In this document: positions 8,376 to 17,133 of the stretch, in pieces
Layout: the number at the start of each line of letters is the position of its first letter
Numbering within the stretch: the stretch's first letter is position 1
Assembly (NCBI GenBank): GCA_000434235.1
Contig: FR891975.1
Location: 1-56,335, forward strand
Source of the DNA: Alistipes sp. CAG:268
GTDB lineage: Bacteria > Bacteroidota > Bacteroidia > Bacteroidales > Rikenellaceae
Reading direction: 5' to 3'
Length of the DNA: 56,335 nt
The notes under the pieces: model-generated
What the model was told of the DNA's origin: nothing
Databases searched by the model: none
What the model saw: the letters and a program-made list of their open reading frames with translations, nothing else
Position numbers and translations under genes: made by a program

Positions 8376-10450
8376 CATATACAAAATATTTACTTTTCTC
8401 AATATTGGTTGTCTGTCCATCCGTGCTGTCTGCGCAGGGAATCACCCGGCGTATTCACCAGATAGACGAGGTGACCGTATGGGGCAAACGGCCGATGAAG
8501 GAAATCGGCGTGCAGAAGACGAAGTTCGATTCACTCGCACTGAAAGAAAATATCGCCCTCTCGATGGCGGACATCCTGACGTTCAACTCGTCCGTGTTTG
8601 TCAAGAGCTACGGCCGCGCCACGCTCTCGACCGTCGCCTTCCGAGGCACGTCGCCCAGCCATACGCAGGTGACGTGGAACGGGATGCGCATCAACAACCC
8701 CATGCTCGGCATGACCGACTTCTCCACCATTCCGTCCTACTTCATCGACCGGGCATCGCTGCTGCACGGTACTTCATCGGTGAACGAAACGGGCGGTGGA
8801 CTGGGCGGTCTGGTCAAACTCGGCACGGCTCCTGAAGTCGCTGAAGGGTTCAACGCCCAGTACGTGCAGGGCATCGGCTCGTTCAAGACCTTCGATGAGT
8901 TCGCCCGCTTCACCTACGGAAGTGAGCGGTGGCACGTCTCCACCCGTGCGGTCTATTCTTCCTCGCCTAACGATTACAAGTACACCAACCACGACAAAAA
9001 GATAAACATCTACGACGAGGATAAGAACATCGTCGGACAGTATCACCCGAAAGAGCGCAACCGCTCCGGGGCGTTCAAGGACCTGCATTTGCTTCAGGAA
9101 GTGTATTACAATACCGGGAAAGGCGACCGTTTCGGGCTGAACGCCTGGTATATCAACTCCAACCGGGAACTTCCGATGTTGACGACCGACTATGGAGATG
9201 CAACCGACTTCGAGAACCGCCAGCGAGAACAGACGTTCCGCAGCGTCTTGTCCTGGGATCACATGAAAAGCAACTGGAAACTCGGCGTGAAAGGCGGTTA
9301 CATACACACATGGATGGCCTACGACTACAAGCGTGAGGTCGCACCTGACAACTGGGCGTCGATGACCCGCTCCCGCAGCAAGGTAAACACGTTTTACGGT
9401 CAGGCGGAGGGAGAGTATTCTTTGGATAAAAAATGGTTTTTCACCGCCAATGTATCGGCACACCAGCATTTGGTACGGAGCGAGGACAAGAACATCATCT
9501 TGCAGGACGGTGGCAAGGCCATCGTGGGCTATGACAAGGGGCGCGTGGAACTCTCCGGCTCCGTATCCGCCAAGTGGCAGCCGATAGACCGCTTGGGTAT
9601 GTCGGTGGTACTGCGGGAAGAGATGTATGGTTCCGATTGGATTCCACTCATTCCGGCTTTCTTCATTGACGGTATCATTTCCCCGAAAGGAAATGTGATG
9701 CTGAAAGCATCCATATCGCGTAACTACCGTTTCCCAACTCTGAACGACCTATACTTTTTGCCGGGAGGTAATCCCAACCTGAAAAACGAACAAGGTTTCA
9801 GTTATGATGCCGGGGTGAGTTTCGATGTCGGCAAGAAAGGCATTTACAAGTTGAGCGGCGGTGCGAACTGGTTCGACTCCTACATCGACGACTGGATTAT
9901 CTGGCTGCCCACCACCAAGGGCTTCTTCTCGCCCCGCAACGTAAAGAAGGTCCACGCCTACGGCGTCGAGGTCAAAGCGAACTTCGCCGTGCAGCCGGCG
10001 AAAGATTGGCTCATCGACTTGAACGGGTCCTATTCGTGGACACCCTCCATCAATGAAGGTGAGAAGATGTCGCCTGCTGACCAGTCAGTGGGCAAGCAGT
10101 TACCCTACGTGCCGAAGCACTCCGCATCGCTGACCGGACGGTTGTCGTGGCGGACTTGGGCGTTCCTTTACAAATGGGCGTTCTACTCGGAACGTTACAC
10201 CATGTCGAGCAACGACTATACGCTGACAGGACACCTGCCCGAATATTTCATGAGCAATGTCTCGTTGGAGAAAAACCTGTTTTTCAAACCGGTGGACATC
10301 CAGTTAAAATTCGCCGTCAACAACCTCTTCAACGAGGACTACCTTTCGGTACTCTCGCGCCCCATGCCCGGCATCAACTTCGAGTTCTTCATCGGCATTA
10401 CCCCGAAGTTCGGGAAAAACAAGAAAAAGTCCGAAAATACAAATATGTAA
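8372..10450 (+). CDS. btuB: TonB-dependent cobalamin receptor BtuB
   Basis: 692 residues. The signal peptide is cut near VLSA/QG. The plug domain follows (IDEVTVWGKRP, ILTFNSSVFVKSYG, STVAFRGTSPSHTQVTWNG, then the glycine-rich GGGLGGLVKLG). A 22-strand barrel ends in FFIGITPKFGKNKKK. This architecture is that of outer-membrane corrinoid receptors, which use TonB energy to pass B12 into the periplasm. The riboswitch, btuG and btuFCD around it support B12 as the substrate over iron complexes. It starts inside the stop of the transposase-like gene, so its translation may depend on that gene. The last four residues after the barrel are a short polar tail, and four bases separate it from btuF. Confidence 0.9.
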   Translation: MTYTKYLLFSILVVCPSVLSAQGITRRIHQIDEVTVWGKRPMKEIGVQKTKFDSLALKENIALSMADILTFNSSVFVKSYGRATLSTVAFRGTSPSHTQVTWNGMRINNPMLGMTDFSTIPSYFIDRASLLHGTSSVNETGGGLGGLVKLGTAPEVAEGFNAQYVQGIGSFKTFDEFARFTYGSERWHVSTRAVYSSSPNDYKYTNHDKKINIYDEDKNIVGQYHPKERNRSGAFKDLHLLQEVYYNTGKGDRFGLNAWYINSNRELPMLTTDYGDATDFENRQREQTFRSVLSWDHMKSNWKLGVKGGYIHTWMAYDYKREVAPDNWASMTRSRSKVNTFYGQAEGEYSLDKKWFFTANVSAHQHLVRSEDKNIILQDGGKAIVGYDKGRVELSGSVSAKWQPIDRLGMSVVLREEMYGSDWIPLIPAFFIDGIISPKGNVMLKASISRNYRFPTLNDLYFLPGGNPNLKNEQGFSYDAGVSFDVGKKGIYKLSGGANWFDSYIDDWIIWLPTTKGFFSPRNVKKVHAYGVEVKANFAVQPAKDWLIDLNGSYSWTPSINEGEKMSPADQSVGKQLPYVPKHSASLTGRLSWRTWAFLYKWAFYSERYTMSSNDYTLTGHLPEYFMSNVSLEKNLFFKPVDIQLKFAVNNLFNEDYLSVLSRPMPGINFEFFIGITPKFGKNKKKSENTNM

Positions 10451-10454
10451 CGAT

Positions 10455-11594
10455 ATGAAAGCATTAAAGAATTTAAGCCTGCTGTTGCTACTTGTATTGG
10501 CATTCACAGGCTGCCACAATAAAAGTTCAAAACTCGCCGATTTCAACCGAACGGTCTATACACCTGAATACGCTTCGGGGTTTGACATAAAAGGTGCAGA
10601 CGGCAAAAAGAGCGTATTGGTTACCGTCACGAACCCTTGGCAGGGCGCCGACAGCATCACTACGAACCTGTTCATTGCCCGTGATGACGAAGAGGTTCCG
10701 GCGGATTTCACCGGTCAGATGCTCAAGGGGGATGCCGAGCGCATCGTCTGCATGTCCTCGACCCATATCGCCATGCTCGACGCAATCGGCGAAACGGGAC
10801 GCGTAGTCGGCGTGTCAGGCATCGACTACATCTCCAATCCCGACATTCAGGCACGGCGGGACAGCGTTGGAGATGTGGGCTACGAAGGGAACATCAATTA
10901 CGAACTGCTGCTCTCGCTTGACCCCGACCTCGTGTTGCTTTACGGCGTGAACGGGGCAAGCTCGATGGAGGGTAAGCTCAAAGAGTTGGATATCCCGTTC
11001 ATGTATGTCGGCGATTACCTCGAAGAGTCTCCGCTGGGCAAAGCCGAATGGCTGGTGGCACTTTCGGAGGTTATCGGAAAACGGGCGGAGGGCGAAAAAG
11101 TATTCGCGGAAATCCCCGTCAGATACAATGTCCTGAAAAAGAAAGTAGCGGACAATATCCTCGACGCTCCGTCAGTCATGCTCAACACGCCTTACGGCGA
11201 CAGCTGGTTCATGCCCTCGACCGAAAGCTATGTCGCCCGGTTAATCAAAGATGCCGGAGGCGATTACATCTACAAGAAGAACACAGGAAACGCTTCCGCG
11301 CCCATCGACCTCGAAGAGGCGTATCTGCTGGCCTCGCAAGCCGATATGTGGCTGCATGTGGGGATGGCGAACACGCTTGATGAACTGAAAGCCGCATGCC
11401 CGAAGTTCATCGACACCCGCTGTTTCCGTGGTGGACAGGTCTATAACAACAACGCCCGCACCAATGCTGCTGGCGGCAACGACTACTATGAGTCGGCGGT
11501 CGTAAATCCCGACCTCGTGCTGCGAGACCTCGTGAAGATATTCCACCCCGAACTGGTCGAGGAAGATTTCGTCTATTACAAGCAACTGAAATAG
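10455..11594 (+). CDS. btuF: Cobalamin ABC transporter substrate-binding lipoprotein BtuF
   Basis: 379 residues. The lipobox FTGC gives Cys20, so the protein is membrane-anchored and not free in the periplasm. The class III binding-protein fold is shown by RIVCMSSTHIAMLDAIGE, VVGVSGIDYI, the region DPDLVLLYG and the long connecting helix after EWLVALSEVIG. The second lobe ends NPDLVLRDLVKIFHPEL. This family binds corrinoids, haem or ferric siderophores; B12 is chosen from the operon context. It delivers substrate to the BtuC permease encoded immediately downstream, with no bases between stop and start codons. Confidence 0.88.
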   Translation: MKALKNLSLLLLLVLAFTGCHNKSSKLADFNRTVYTPEYASGFDIKGADGKKSVLVTVTNPWQGADSITTNLFIARDDEEVPADFTGQMLKGDAERIVCMSSTHIAMLDAIGETGRVVGVSGIDYISNPDIQARRDSVGDVGYEGNINYELLLSLDPDLVLLYGVNGASSMEGKLKELDIPFMYVGDYLEESPLGKAEWLVALSEVIGKRAEGEKVFAEIPVRYNVLKKKVADNILDAPSVMLNTPYGDSWFMPSTESYVARLIKDAGGDYIYKKNTGNASAPIDLEEAYLLASQADMWLHVGMANTLDELKAACPKFIDTRCFRGGQVYNNNARTNAAGGNDYYESAVVNPDLVLRDLVKIFHPELVEEDFVYYKQLK

Positions 11595-12575
11595 ATGCGC
11601 TCCCGTTCCGCCATATTGTTTGCCATGCTGGCCGCCCTCACCCTTTTCCTGTTTCTGCTGGATTTGGCGGTGGGGGCAGTCGCCGTACCGCTCGGCGATG
11701 TATGGGCGGCTTTGACGGGCGGCGACTGCCCGCGGGCGACGGCGAAAATTATACTGAATATCCGACTGATTAAGGCGGTGGTCGCGTTGCTGGCCGGAGC
11801 AGCTCTGTCGGTCAGCGGTCTTCAGATGCAAACCCTCTTCCGCAATCCTCTTGCCGGCCCCTACGTGCTCGGCATCAGTTCGGGCGCGAGCCTCGGCGTG
11901 GCACTCGTCGTGCTTGCAGGCTTCGGTTCGTCGATAGGCATTGCCGGGGCGGCTTGGCTCGGAGCGGCGCTCGTGCTGGTCGTCATCGCCGCCGTCGGCC
12001 ACCGCATCAAGGACATCATGGTGATTCTGATTCTCGGCATGATGTTCTCGTCGGGAGTCGGCGCGATTGTACAGATATTGCAATATCTCAGCAAGGAAGA
12101 ATCCCTGAAAGCCTTTGTCATTTGGACGATGGGGTCGCTCGGCGACGTGACCTTCGACCAGCTTGCGGTACTCGTCCCGTCGATTATCGCCGGACTGTTG
12201 TTGGCGGTGGTGACGATCAAGCCGCTCAACTTACTGCTGTTCGGCGAGGAGTATGCCGTGACGATGGGGCTGAACATCCGACGCTCGCGCGGGCTGCTGT
12301 TCCTCTCCACGACGCTGCTTGCTGGTACGGTGACCGCCTTTTGCGGTCCGATAGGCTTCATCGGACTGGCCATGCCCCACGTCACGAGAATGCTGTTCCG
12401 CAACAGCGACCATCGGGTACTCGTACCGGGAACCGTTCTTTCGGGTGCGGCGGTGCTGCTTCTTTGCGACCTCGTTTCTAAAATGTTCACCCTGCCGATC
12501 AACGCCATCACCGCATTGCTGGGAATCCCCATCGTGGTGTGGGTGGTCTTGCGCAATAAATCCGTCACCGCATGA
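11595..12575 (+). CDS. btuC: Cobalamin ABC transporter permease BtuC (FecCD family)
   Basis: 326 residues with about nine to ten membrane helices. The family signature is LSVSGLQMQTLFRNPLAGP followed by LGISSGASLG near residues 75-105. The second conserved block, GPIGFIGLAMPHVTRML near 255, contacts the ATPase. It forms the homodimeric inner-membrane channel of the B12 importer. The start codon directly abuts the btuF stop, and the stop overlaps the btuD start (ATGA), so the three subunits are probably made in a fixed ratio. GC-rich like btuB and btuF. Confidence 0.9.
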   Translation: MRSRSAILFAMLAALTLFLFLLDLAVGAVAVPLGDVWAALTGGDCPRATAKIILNIRLIKAVVALLAGAALSVSGLQMQTLFRNPLAGPYVLGISSGASLGVALVVLAGFGSSIGIAGAAWLGAALVLVVIAAVGHRIKDIMVILILGMMFSSGVGAIVQILQYLSKEESLKAFVIWTMGSLGDVTFDQLAVLVPSIIAGLLLAVVTIKPLNLLLFGEEYAVTMGLNIRRSRGLLFLSTTLLAGTVTAFCGPIGFIGLAMPHVTRMLFRNSDHRVLVPGTVLSGAAVLLLCDLVSKMFTLPINAITALLGIPIVVWVVLRNKSVTA

Positions 12576-13330
12576 TAAAGTTACACGATTTTTCCATAGG
12601 CTACGGCGAGCGCACCTTGCTCTGCGAGGTGGAAACCACCATAGAAAAGGGCAGGCTGACTGCCCTTATCGGGCGCAACGGCACGGGCAAATCGACACTG
12701 CTTCGAGCCATCGCCGGACTGAACCGCCGTTATACCGGCCGAATCCTGCTCGACGGGCATAACGCCGCCGATATGCGAGCAGCAGAAATGGCCAGAACGC
12801 TGGCATTCGTCACGACCGAGCGCACACGCATCGCCAATCTCAAATGCAAGGATGTCGTGGCTATCGGCCGCGCACCCTATACCAACTGGATTGGAAAGAT
12901 GCAGGAGGTCGACAAGGAGATCGTCATGCGGTCGCTCGCCTCGGTGGGCATGGAGGCTTATGCGGAGCGCACGATGGACAAGATGTCGGACGGCGAGTGC
13001 CAGCGCATCATGATCGCACGGGCGTTGGCGCAGGATACGCCGATTATCCTGCTCGACGAACCCACCTCGTTTCTCGATATGCCCAACCGCTACGAATTGT
13101 GTACACTGCTGGCACGGCTGGCGCATGAAGAAAACAAGTGCATCCTTTTTTCCACGCACGAGCTGGATATCGCCCTCTCGCTTGCCGATGCGATAGCCCT
13201 TATCGACCCACCCCAGTTGTCGTATATGCCGACCGAAGAGATGCGCCGGAGCGGCTGCATCGAGCGGCTGTTCCGAAATAATTGTGTGACGTTCGATGCC
13301 ACGACAGGATTCATAAAAGTGGGACAATGA
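12572..13330 (+). CDS. btuD: Cobalamin ABC transporter ATPase BtuD
   Basis: 252 residues with all nucleotide-binding motifs: Walker A GRNGTGKST (about residues 34-42), Q-loop region FVTTERT, signature MSDGE with QRIMIARAL, Walker B IILLDEPTS, D-loop FLD and H-loop STHELD. It powers the BtuC channel. FecE/BtuD subfamily membership follows from length and its permease partner. The signature has Asp in place of the first Gly of LSGGE, a tolerated change in this family. Stop and next start overlap (ATGA), so the DUF2284 gene is translationally coupled. Confidence 0.9.
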   Translation: MIKLHDFSIGYGERTLLCEVETTIEKGRLTALIGRNGTGKSTLLRAIAGLNRRYTGRILLDGHNAADMRAAEMARTLAFVTTERTRIANLKCKDVVAIGRAPYTNWIGKMQEVDKEIVMRSLASVGMEAYAERTMDKMSDGECQRIMIARALAQDTPIILLDEPTSFLDMPNRYELCTLLARLAHEENKCILFSTHELDIALSLADAIALIDPPQLSYMPTEEMRRSGCIERLFRNNCVTFDATTGFIKVGQ

Positions 13331-13923
13331 CTAAGGAATATATCATAGAGAATTTCACAGCAAATATCAGCGTGGACGAATATATTTCACGCTTCCGGGA
13401 CGAAAAACGTTTTGTCGAATTTTGCAAACAATGCCCCAACTACGGTAATAGTTGGGGATGCCCGCCGTTCGATTTCGATACCGGAGAATTTCTGCGCCAA
13501 TATGAATATGCCCACCTGATGGCCACGAAAATAATTCCGGTCGAGAAAAATATTCCGATAGACAGAACGCAGGAATTGATTAAACCGGAACGGCTCAGGA
13601 TAGAAAGGGAATTGCTGGAAATGGAGCACAGATACGGAGGTCGGGCATTCGCCTATGTAGGAAAATGCCTATACTGTCCCGATTCCGAATGCGCCCGCAA
13701 ATGCAACCGTCCTTGCCTGCATCCGGACAAAGTACGTCCCTCGCTTGAAGCATTCGGGTTCGATATGACACGAACACTCTCGGAACTTTTCGGGATAGAG
13801 CTGCTTTGGGGAAAGGATGGTATTCTACCGGAATATCTTGTGATTGTAAGCGGATTATTTCATAATTCGGCAGAAAATATTATCAGTCATACGAAGCGTA
13901 ATCAGGATTCAGGAAACCTATAA
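13327..13923 (+). CDS. DUF2284 cysteine-rich metal/Fe-S protein
   Basis: 198 residues from the ATG overlapping the btuD stop; a longer frame upstream lies inside btuD. Two cysteine clusters are visible: CKQCPNYGNSWGCPP near residues 34-50, and KCLYCPDSECARKCNRPC near 115-132. This is the DUF2284 pattern, a family annotated as predicted metal-binding proteins, likely Fe-S. Its reaction is not known. Being the last gene of a B12 operon, it may act on imported corrinoid (reduction or ligand removal) or in a B12-dependent methyl-transfer pathway; this is inference. It is AT-richer than btuD, suggesting separate acquisition. A bidirectional terminator follows. Confidence 0.8.
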   Translation: MTKEYIIENFTANISVDEYISRFRDEKRFVEFCKQCPNYGNSWGCPPFDFDTGEFLRQYEYAHLMATKIIPVEKNIPIDRTQELIKPERLRIERELLEMEHRYGGRAFAYVGKCLYCPDSECARKCNRPCLHPDKVRPSLEAFGFDMTRTLSELFGIELLWGKDGILPEYLVIVSGLFHNSAENIISHTKRNQDSGNL

Positions 13924-13949
13924 TCTTATTACCCTCATTGATAACAAAA

Positions 13950-13981
13950 GTCCCTGCAATCCGAATTATAGATTGAGGGAC
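13950..13981. terminator. Bidirectional terminator between B12 operon and mobilization genes
   Basis: GTCCCTGCAATC pairs with GATTGAGGGAC around a 9-base loop, with one bulged G. It lies between the convergent DUF2284 and OmpA-like genes. T-runs are weak on both sides, so efficiency is uncertain. Confidence 0.65.
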
Positions 13982-14003
13982 TCGATGAAAGTGAATGTAA
14001 AAA

Positions 14004-15404
14004 CTAAAAGAACAACTCTACTTTCGTATGCCTGTTGACTTCGACCGGTACATGGTCGGCTATGCCGCCTCTGCTTACCTTGACGATGCGTTCGATCGGT
14101 ATGCCACGCTTTTTCAATTCTGCAACGATATAATCCGCTCTCGATGTACTTAATGAACCATTAAGCACAGGAGTTCCAGTCGAACTGTCGGCCGCACCGG
14201 TTACTCTCAAGGATAATCCGTATTTCTTGGCCACGCGAGCCAGTTCATCAAGGTTAAGCATTTGGGAAGCATCCGTCAGGTGCGCCGTATTGAGGTTAAA
14301 AAAGAAATAGACAGGCGACCCGATGCAATTCCCGGCTTGTATGAGTTCCGTCCTTTCAGAGACGATTATGCCCGGTTTCTCGGCATCATCTCCGTTGTTG
14401 CCATATCCAATACTTGCAGAATCAAGCGGCGAGATTCCATCCCAATGCCGGTTTTTCAATCTTGCCCGTAGTGAGTTCAATCCGCTGTAATTATTTCTGG
14501 GATAACCTTGACGGCGGTCGGTCTCATCGTCATTAACCAGATGACCGTACTTGTCAAGCAATCCTTCTATTTCCAGAATTTTCTTCAATTCTGCGACCGT
14601 CCGTCGGTTGCGGTCGTACCAGTCTTTATAACGCTTGTTTTCTCCGGATAAGATATTGGCATGATCCACGAGCCACTCATTCTGACGAATGTAAGATGTC
14701 GCATCAACCGCGCGTTTCCAACCGACCTTTCCGAGATGAAACGTGAAACCGGCGGTCAGCGATACCATGTGGTCGCCGAGGCGGTTCGGGCGTCCGTAAC
14801 CATCGAAGTCCTGAAAGGTGGTCGTGCCGGAGAGTTCCAACATGGCACTTACTCGTTTGGAAATCCGATATTCTCCCTGTACGCCATACGAAACAGTAAA
14901 GGGATTATTCCCGTTAGAGGCATTGTGCAACAGGCCGACACCGGCAAAGGGAGCAAGATTCCAGCGTACCTGTTCTTGCCGGGCATATCTGCAGCCAAGG
15001 ACATTCCACAGCAGATCCGCATGGATATGGTGGTAGTCCTGATTGGACAATGTTCCATCTTTGAACTGCACACCGCTGTAATTGATACGTGCGCCGACGG
15101 ACGGAGTGAACCATTTTCCGACTGCGAAACTGTACGAGGGTTTCAAGCGTCCGAAGAGGTCTTCGCAGCCGAGAGGTGTGCCGAGAAAGGCGGACGTACC
15201 CCCGGCAATACTGACAAACCAGTTGCCAGTCAGGGATGCCGGAAGTACCACTCCGTCAAGATAGACGGGCTGTATCGGTTGCAGTTCCTCCGAGACATTA
15301 TAGTACGGTGTATGTTGTACAGTATCCACCTGTACGGGTTGTATACTTGCCTGTGCCTGCAACGTGCAAAGCACGGCCAATATAAAAAAGATTTGTTTCG
15401 TCAT
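14004..15404 (-). CDS. OmpA-family outer-membrane protein of the mobile element
   Basis: 466 residues. The signal peptide is cut near TLQAQA. An N-terminal region of about 200 residues looks like an eight-stranded barrel (WFVSIAGGTSAFLG, YSFAVGKWFTPSVGARINYSG, MVSLTAGFTFHLGKVGW). A linker of about 110 residues follows. The C-terminal OmpA-like peptidoglycan-binding domain starts at VYFFFNLNTAHLTD and includes VTGAADSSTGTPVLNGSLS, with LSTSRADYIVAELKKRGI as the usual xLSxxRA helix. Such genes recur beside mobilization genes of Bacteroides elements; a role in mating or envelope stability is inferred. It is the last gene of the leftward cluster, 54 bases after the relaxase gene. Confidence 0.8.
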   Translation of the reverse strand: MTKQIFFILAVLCTLQAQASIQPVQVDTVQHTPYYNVSEELQPIQPVYLDGVVLPASLTGNWFVSIAGGTSAFLGTPLGCEDLFGRLKPSYSFAVGKWFTPSVGARINYSGVQFKDGTLSNQDYHHIHADLLWNVLGCRYARQEQVRWNLAPFAGVGLLHNASNGNNPFTVSYGVQGEYRISKRVSAMLELSGTTTFQDFDGYGRPNRLGDHMVSLTAGFTFHLGKVGWKRAVDATSYIRQNEWLVDHANILSGENKRYKDWYDRNRRTVAELKKILEIEGLLDKYGHLVNDDETDRRQGYPRNNYSGLNSLRARLKNRHWDGISPLDSASIGYGNNGDDAEKPGIIVSERTELIQAGNCIGSPVYFFFNLNTAHLTDASQMLNLDELARVAKKYGLSLRVTGAADSSTGTPVLNGSLSTSRADYIVAELKKRGIPIERIVKVSRGGIADHVPVEVNRHTKVELFF

Positions 15405-15458
15405 ATTCCAATGATATTATTCGTTATACTTTTTGATTTGTCATGAGACGTATGCCAC

Positions 15459-16916
15459 TTACCGTTTGGGTTTCTTGCCAATGGCCGGACGCATCATGCG
15501 GCTCGCCATCCTCATGCTGCGGAGTGCCCATGCACGGTTGTCCTCGTCCTCATCGCGCCCCCATTTCAGGTCGCTGCCGCCACCTCCGCCGCCACGAGTT
15601 TCGGCAAAAGTGGTGGCATCATCGACCATACCGAGAAACAGCATCGTCGCGCAGTGCATCACGTCTGTACCTTGTTCCGCTATGGACTGGACGAGCGAGC
15701 CGTCGAACAGTTGCCGTTCCGCCACGTCCATCTGTGCCGATACGTTCCTATACTCGCCGACCACATTTTCCAGCAGGACATCCTTGAGCAACGTGTCCAC
15801 TTTGGAATGTATATCATGGGAGTATTTGTAGGCTTCCTCCTTGAGTTCCCCGGTACGTTCCTCAATGGCATCCATGTTCTCTTTCAGCTCGGCAAGCTGC
15901 CGGTCAGCCGTCTGTAACTTCTCCTGCTTGTCTGCCAGTTGCCTGTTGATGCCTGCCAGCTCTTTCTCCAGACTTTTAACTTGTGCGGCTAATTGTTCCG
16001 CATCGCCCTTGTTCGCTTTCAAATCCTGTTCGGCTGCCGATAGCAGAGCCTCTTTTTCGGCTTTCGACTTCTCAAGGTTATCGACCATTGTCGTAAGCCC
16101 CTTGACCCTGCGCTCTGCCAGACGGATGTCCGATTGAAGGGTTGCCAGCACCTTTTGGTGGCGGTCTATATTTTCCTCGATGGTCGTACATTCTTCCGAT
16201 AGCATACGGCGGTATTCTTCGGTAGTCCTGTGCCGTGCGCCTGTTTCGGATATGCTTGTTCCTCTCGACATTCCCCACCTTGTATTGACTTCGGCGAAAA
16301 AGTCGGTATGAAGCTGTTTCATCCTTGCGCTGTATTCAAACTTGTCCTTTCCGGCGAATATTTCCTTGTACGCAAAGCGGCCGTCTTTGATTGGCAACAA
16401 AGTACAATGCACATGAGGGTTCAATTCGTCAAGGTGTACGATGAATGCGGCGATGTTCTGCTCGCCATATTTGCCACTCACGAATGAATAGACGTCTTTC
16501 GCCCAGCGTTCAATATCGCTCATTCTTTTGATACGGGTATTGTTCGCACCTTCATCAAAATCCACGTTCTGCGTGCCGAACGCGAGTTCGTGCATCCGCT
16601 TACGGGAACCGCCGAAAATGAAGTTCACCACCGTGCGGTACTTCGGTTCTGCCAGTCCTTCGTTGGGGTCTTTGATTCCACGCCTCTCCAATATGTCCGC
16701 CATCCGTTCGGGAATGTTGCGGCTCGTGTCAATGGGACGTACCTTGCCTCCGGGCGCAATCTCGAAGTTCAGGTGTTTGCGTGTGGGGTCGTAATTCCCC
16801 TTATTCATAGCGTACTTTTCCGCCCTTTCACTGCGGTCACGCAAATGTTCGTTGCTTTGGGCTGCGGTGATGCCTTTCGACACCTGCATATCAAGTACCT
16901 GTTTTTGATCTGCCAT
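15459..16916 (-). CDS. MOBV-family relaxase (Mob/Pre)
   Basis: 485 residues from the ATG; an in-frame TTG 24 bases upstream could add eight residues. The N-terminal relaxase domain has YDPTRKHLNFEI near residue 42 and the metal-binding motif HLDELNPHVH at 161-170, matching the HxDExxPHxH signature of MOBV. From about 225 to 405 a long coiled coil follows (many EK/LA heptads). A glycine run near 455 precedes a basic tail ending GKKPKR. The enzyme nicks one strand at oriT and leads it into a recipient. The 195-base gap ahead of it holds several inverted repeats that suit an oriT. No coupling protein or mating-pair genes are in the window, so transfer may use machinery encoded elsewhere. Confidence 0.92.
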   Translation of the reverse strand: MADQKQVLDMQVSKGITAAQSNEHLRDRSERAEKYAMNKGNYDPTRKHLNFEIAPGGKVRPIDTSRNIPERMADILERRGIKDPNEGLAEPKYRTVVNFIFGGSRKRMHELAFGTQNVDFDEGANNTRIKRMSDIERWAKDVYSFVSGKYGEQNIAAFIVHLDELNPHVHCTLLPIKDGRFAYKEIFAGKDKFEYSARMKQLHTDFFAEVNTRWGMSRGTSISETGARHRTTEEYRRMLSEECTTIEENIDRHQKVLATLQSDIRLAERRVKGLTTMVDNLEKSKAEKEALLSAAEQDLKANKGDAEQLAAQVKSLEKELAGINRQLADKQEKLQTADRQLAELKENMDAIEERTGELKEEAYKYSHDIHSKVDTLLKDVLLENVVGEYRNVSAQMDVAERQLFDGSLVQSIAEQGTDVMHCATMLFLGMVDDATTFAETRGGGGGGSDLKWGRDEDEDNRAWALRSMRMASRMMRPAIGKKPKR

Positions 16917-16975
16917 ACTCTTTTCGTGTTGTTTGGACAATCCGTCCTGTCCCAGCTTGCTGCTTGCCCGGACAG

Positions 16976-17060
16976 CCTACCGACGGTCGGAGACCTATCG
17001 GGGTATTAGGCTCCCCCTTCCCTTTGTTTCGTGGCAGACGGGCAAGCCCGTGTGCCTCCT
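16976..17060. other. Candidate origin of transfer (oriT)
   Basis: Three inverted repeats stand side by side just upstream of the relaxase gene: CCGACGGTCGG; GGGG-TATTAGGCT-CCCC; and GGCAGACGGGC-AA-GCCCGTGTGCC with a single mismatch pair. MOBV oriT sites are typically found directly upstream of the relaxase gene and carry such hairpins. The nic position cannot be fixed by reading alone. Confidence 0.5.
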
Positions 17061-17133
17061 ATAACCGGCAGGATAACCGTTAAGGGATGGAGGTGGATTG
17101 TTCGCGTTATACAATCTGTTTTCGACTCCCGGT

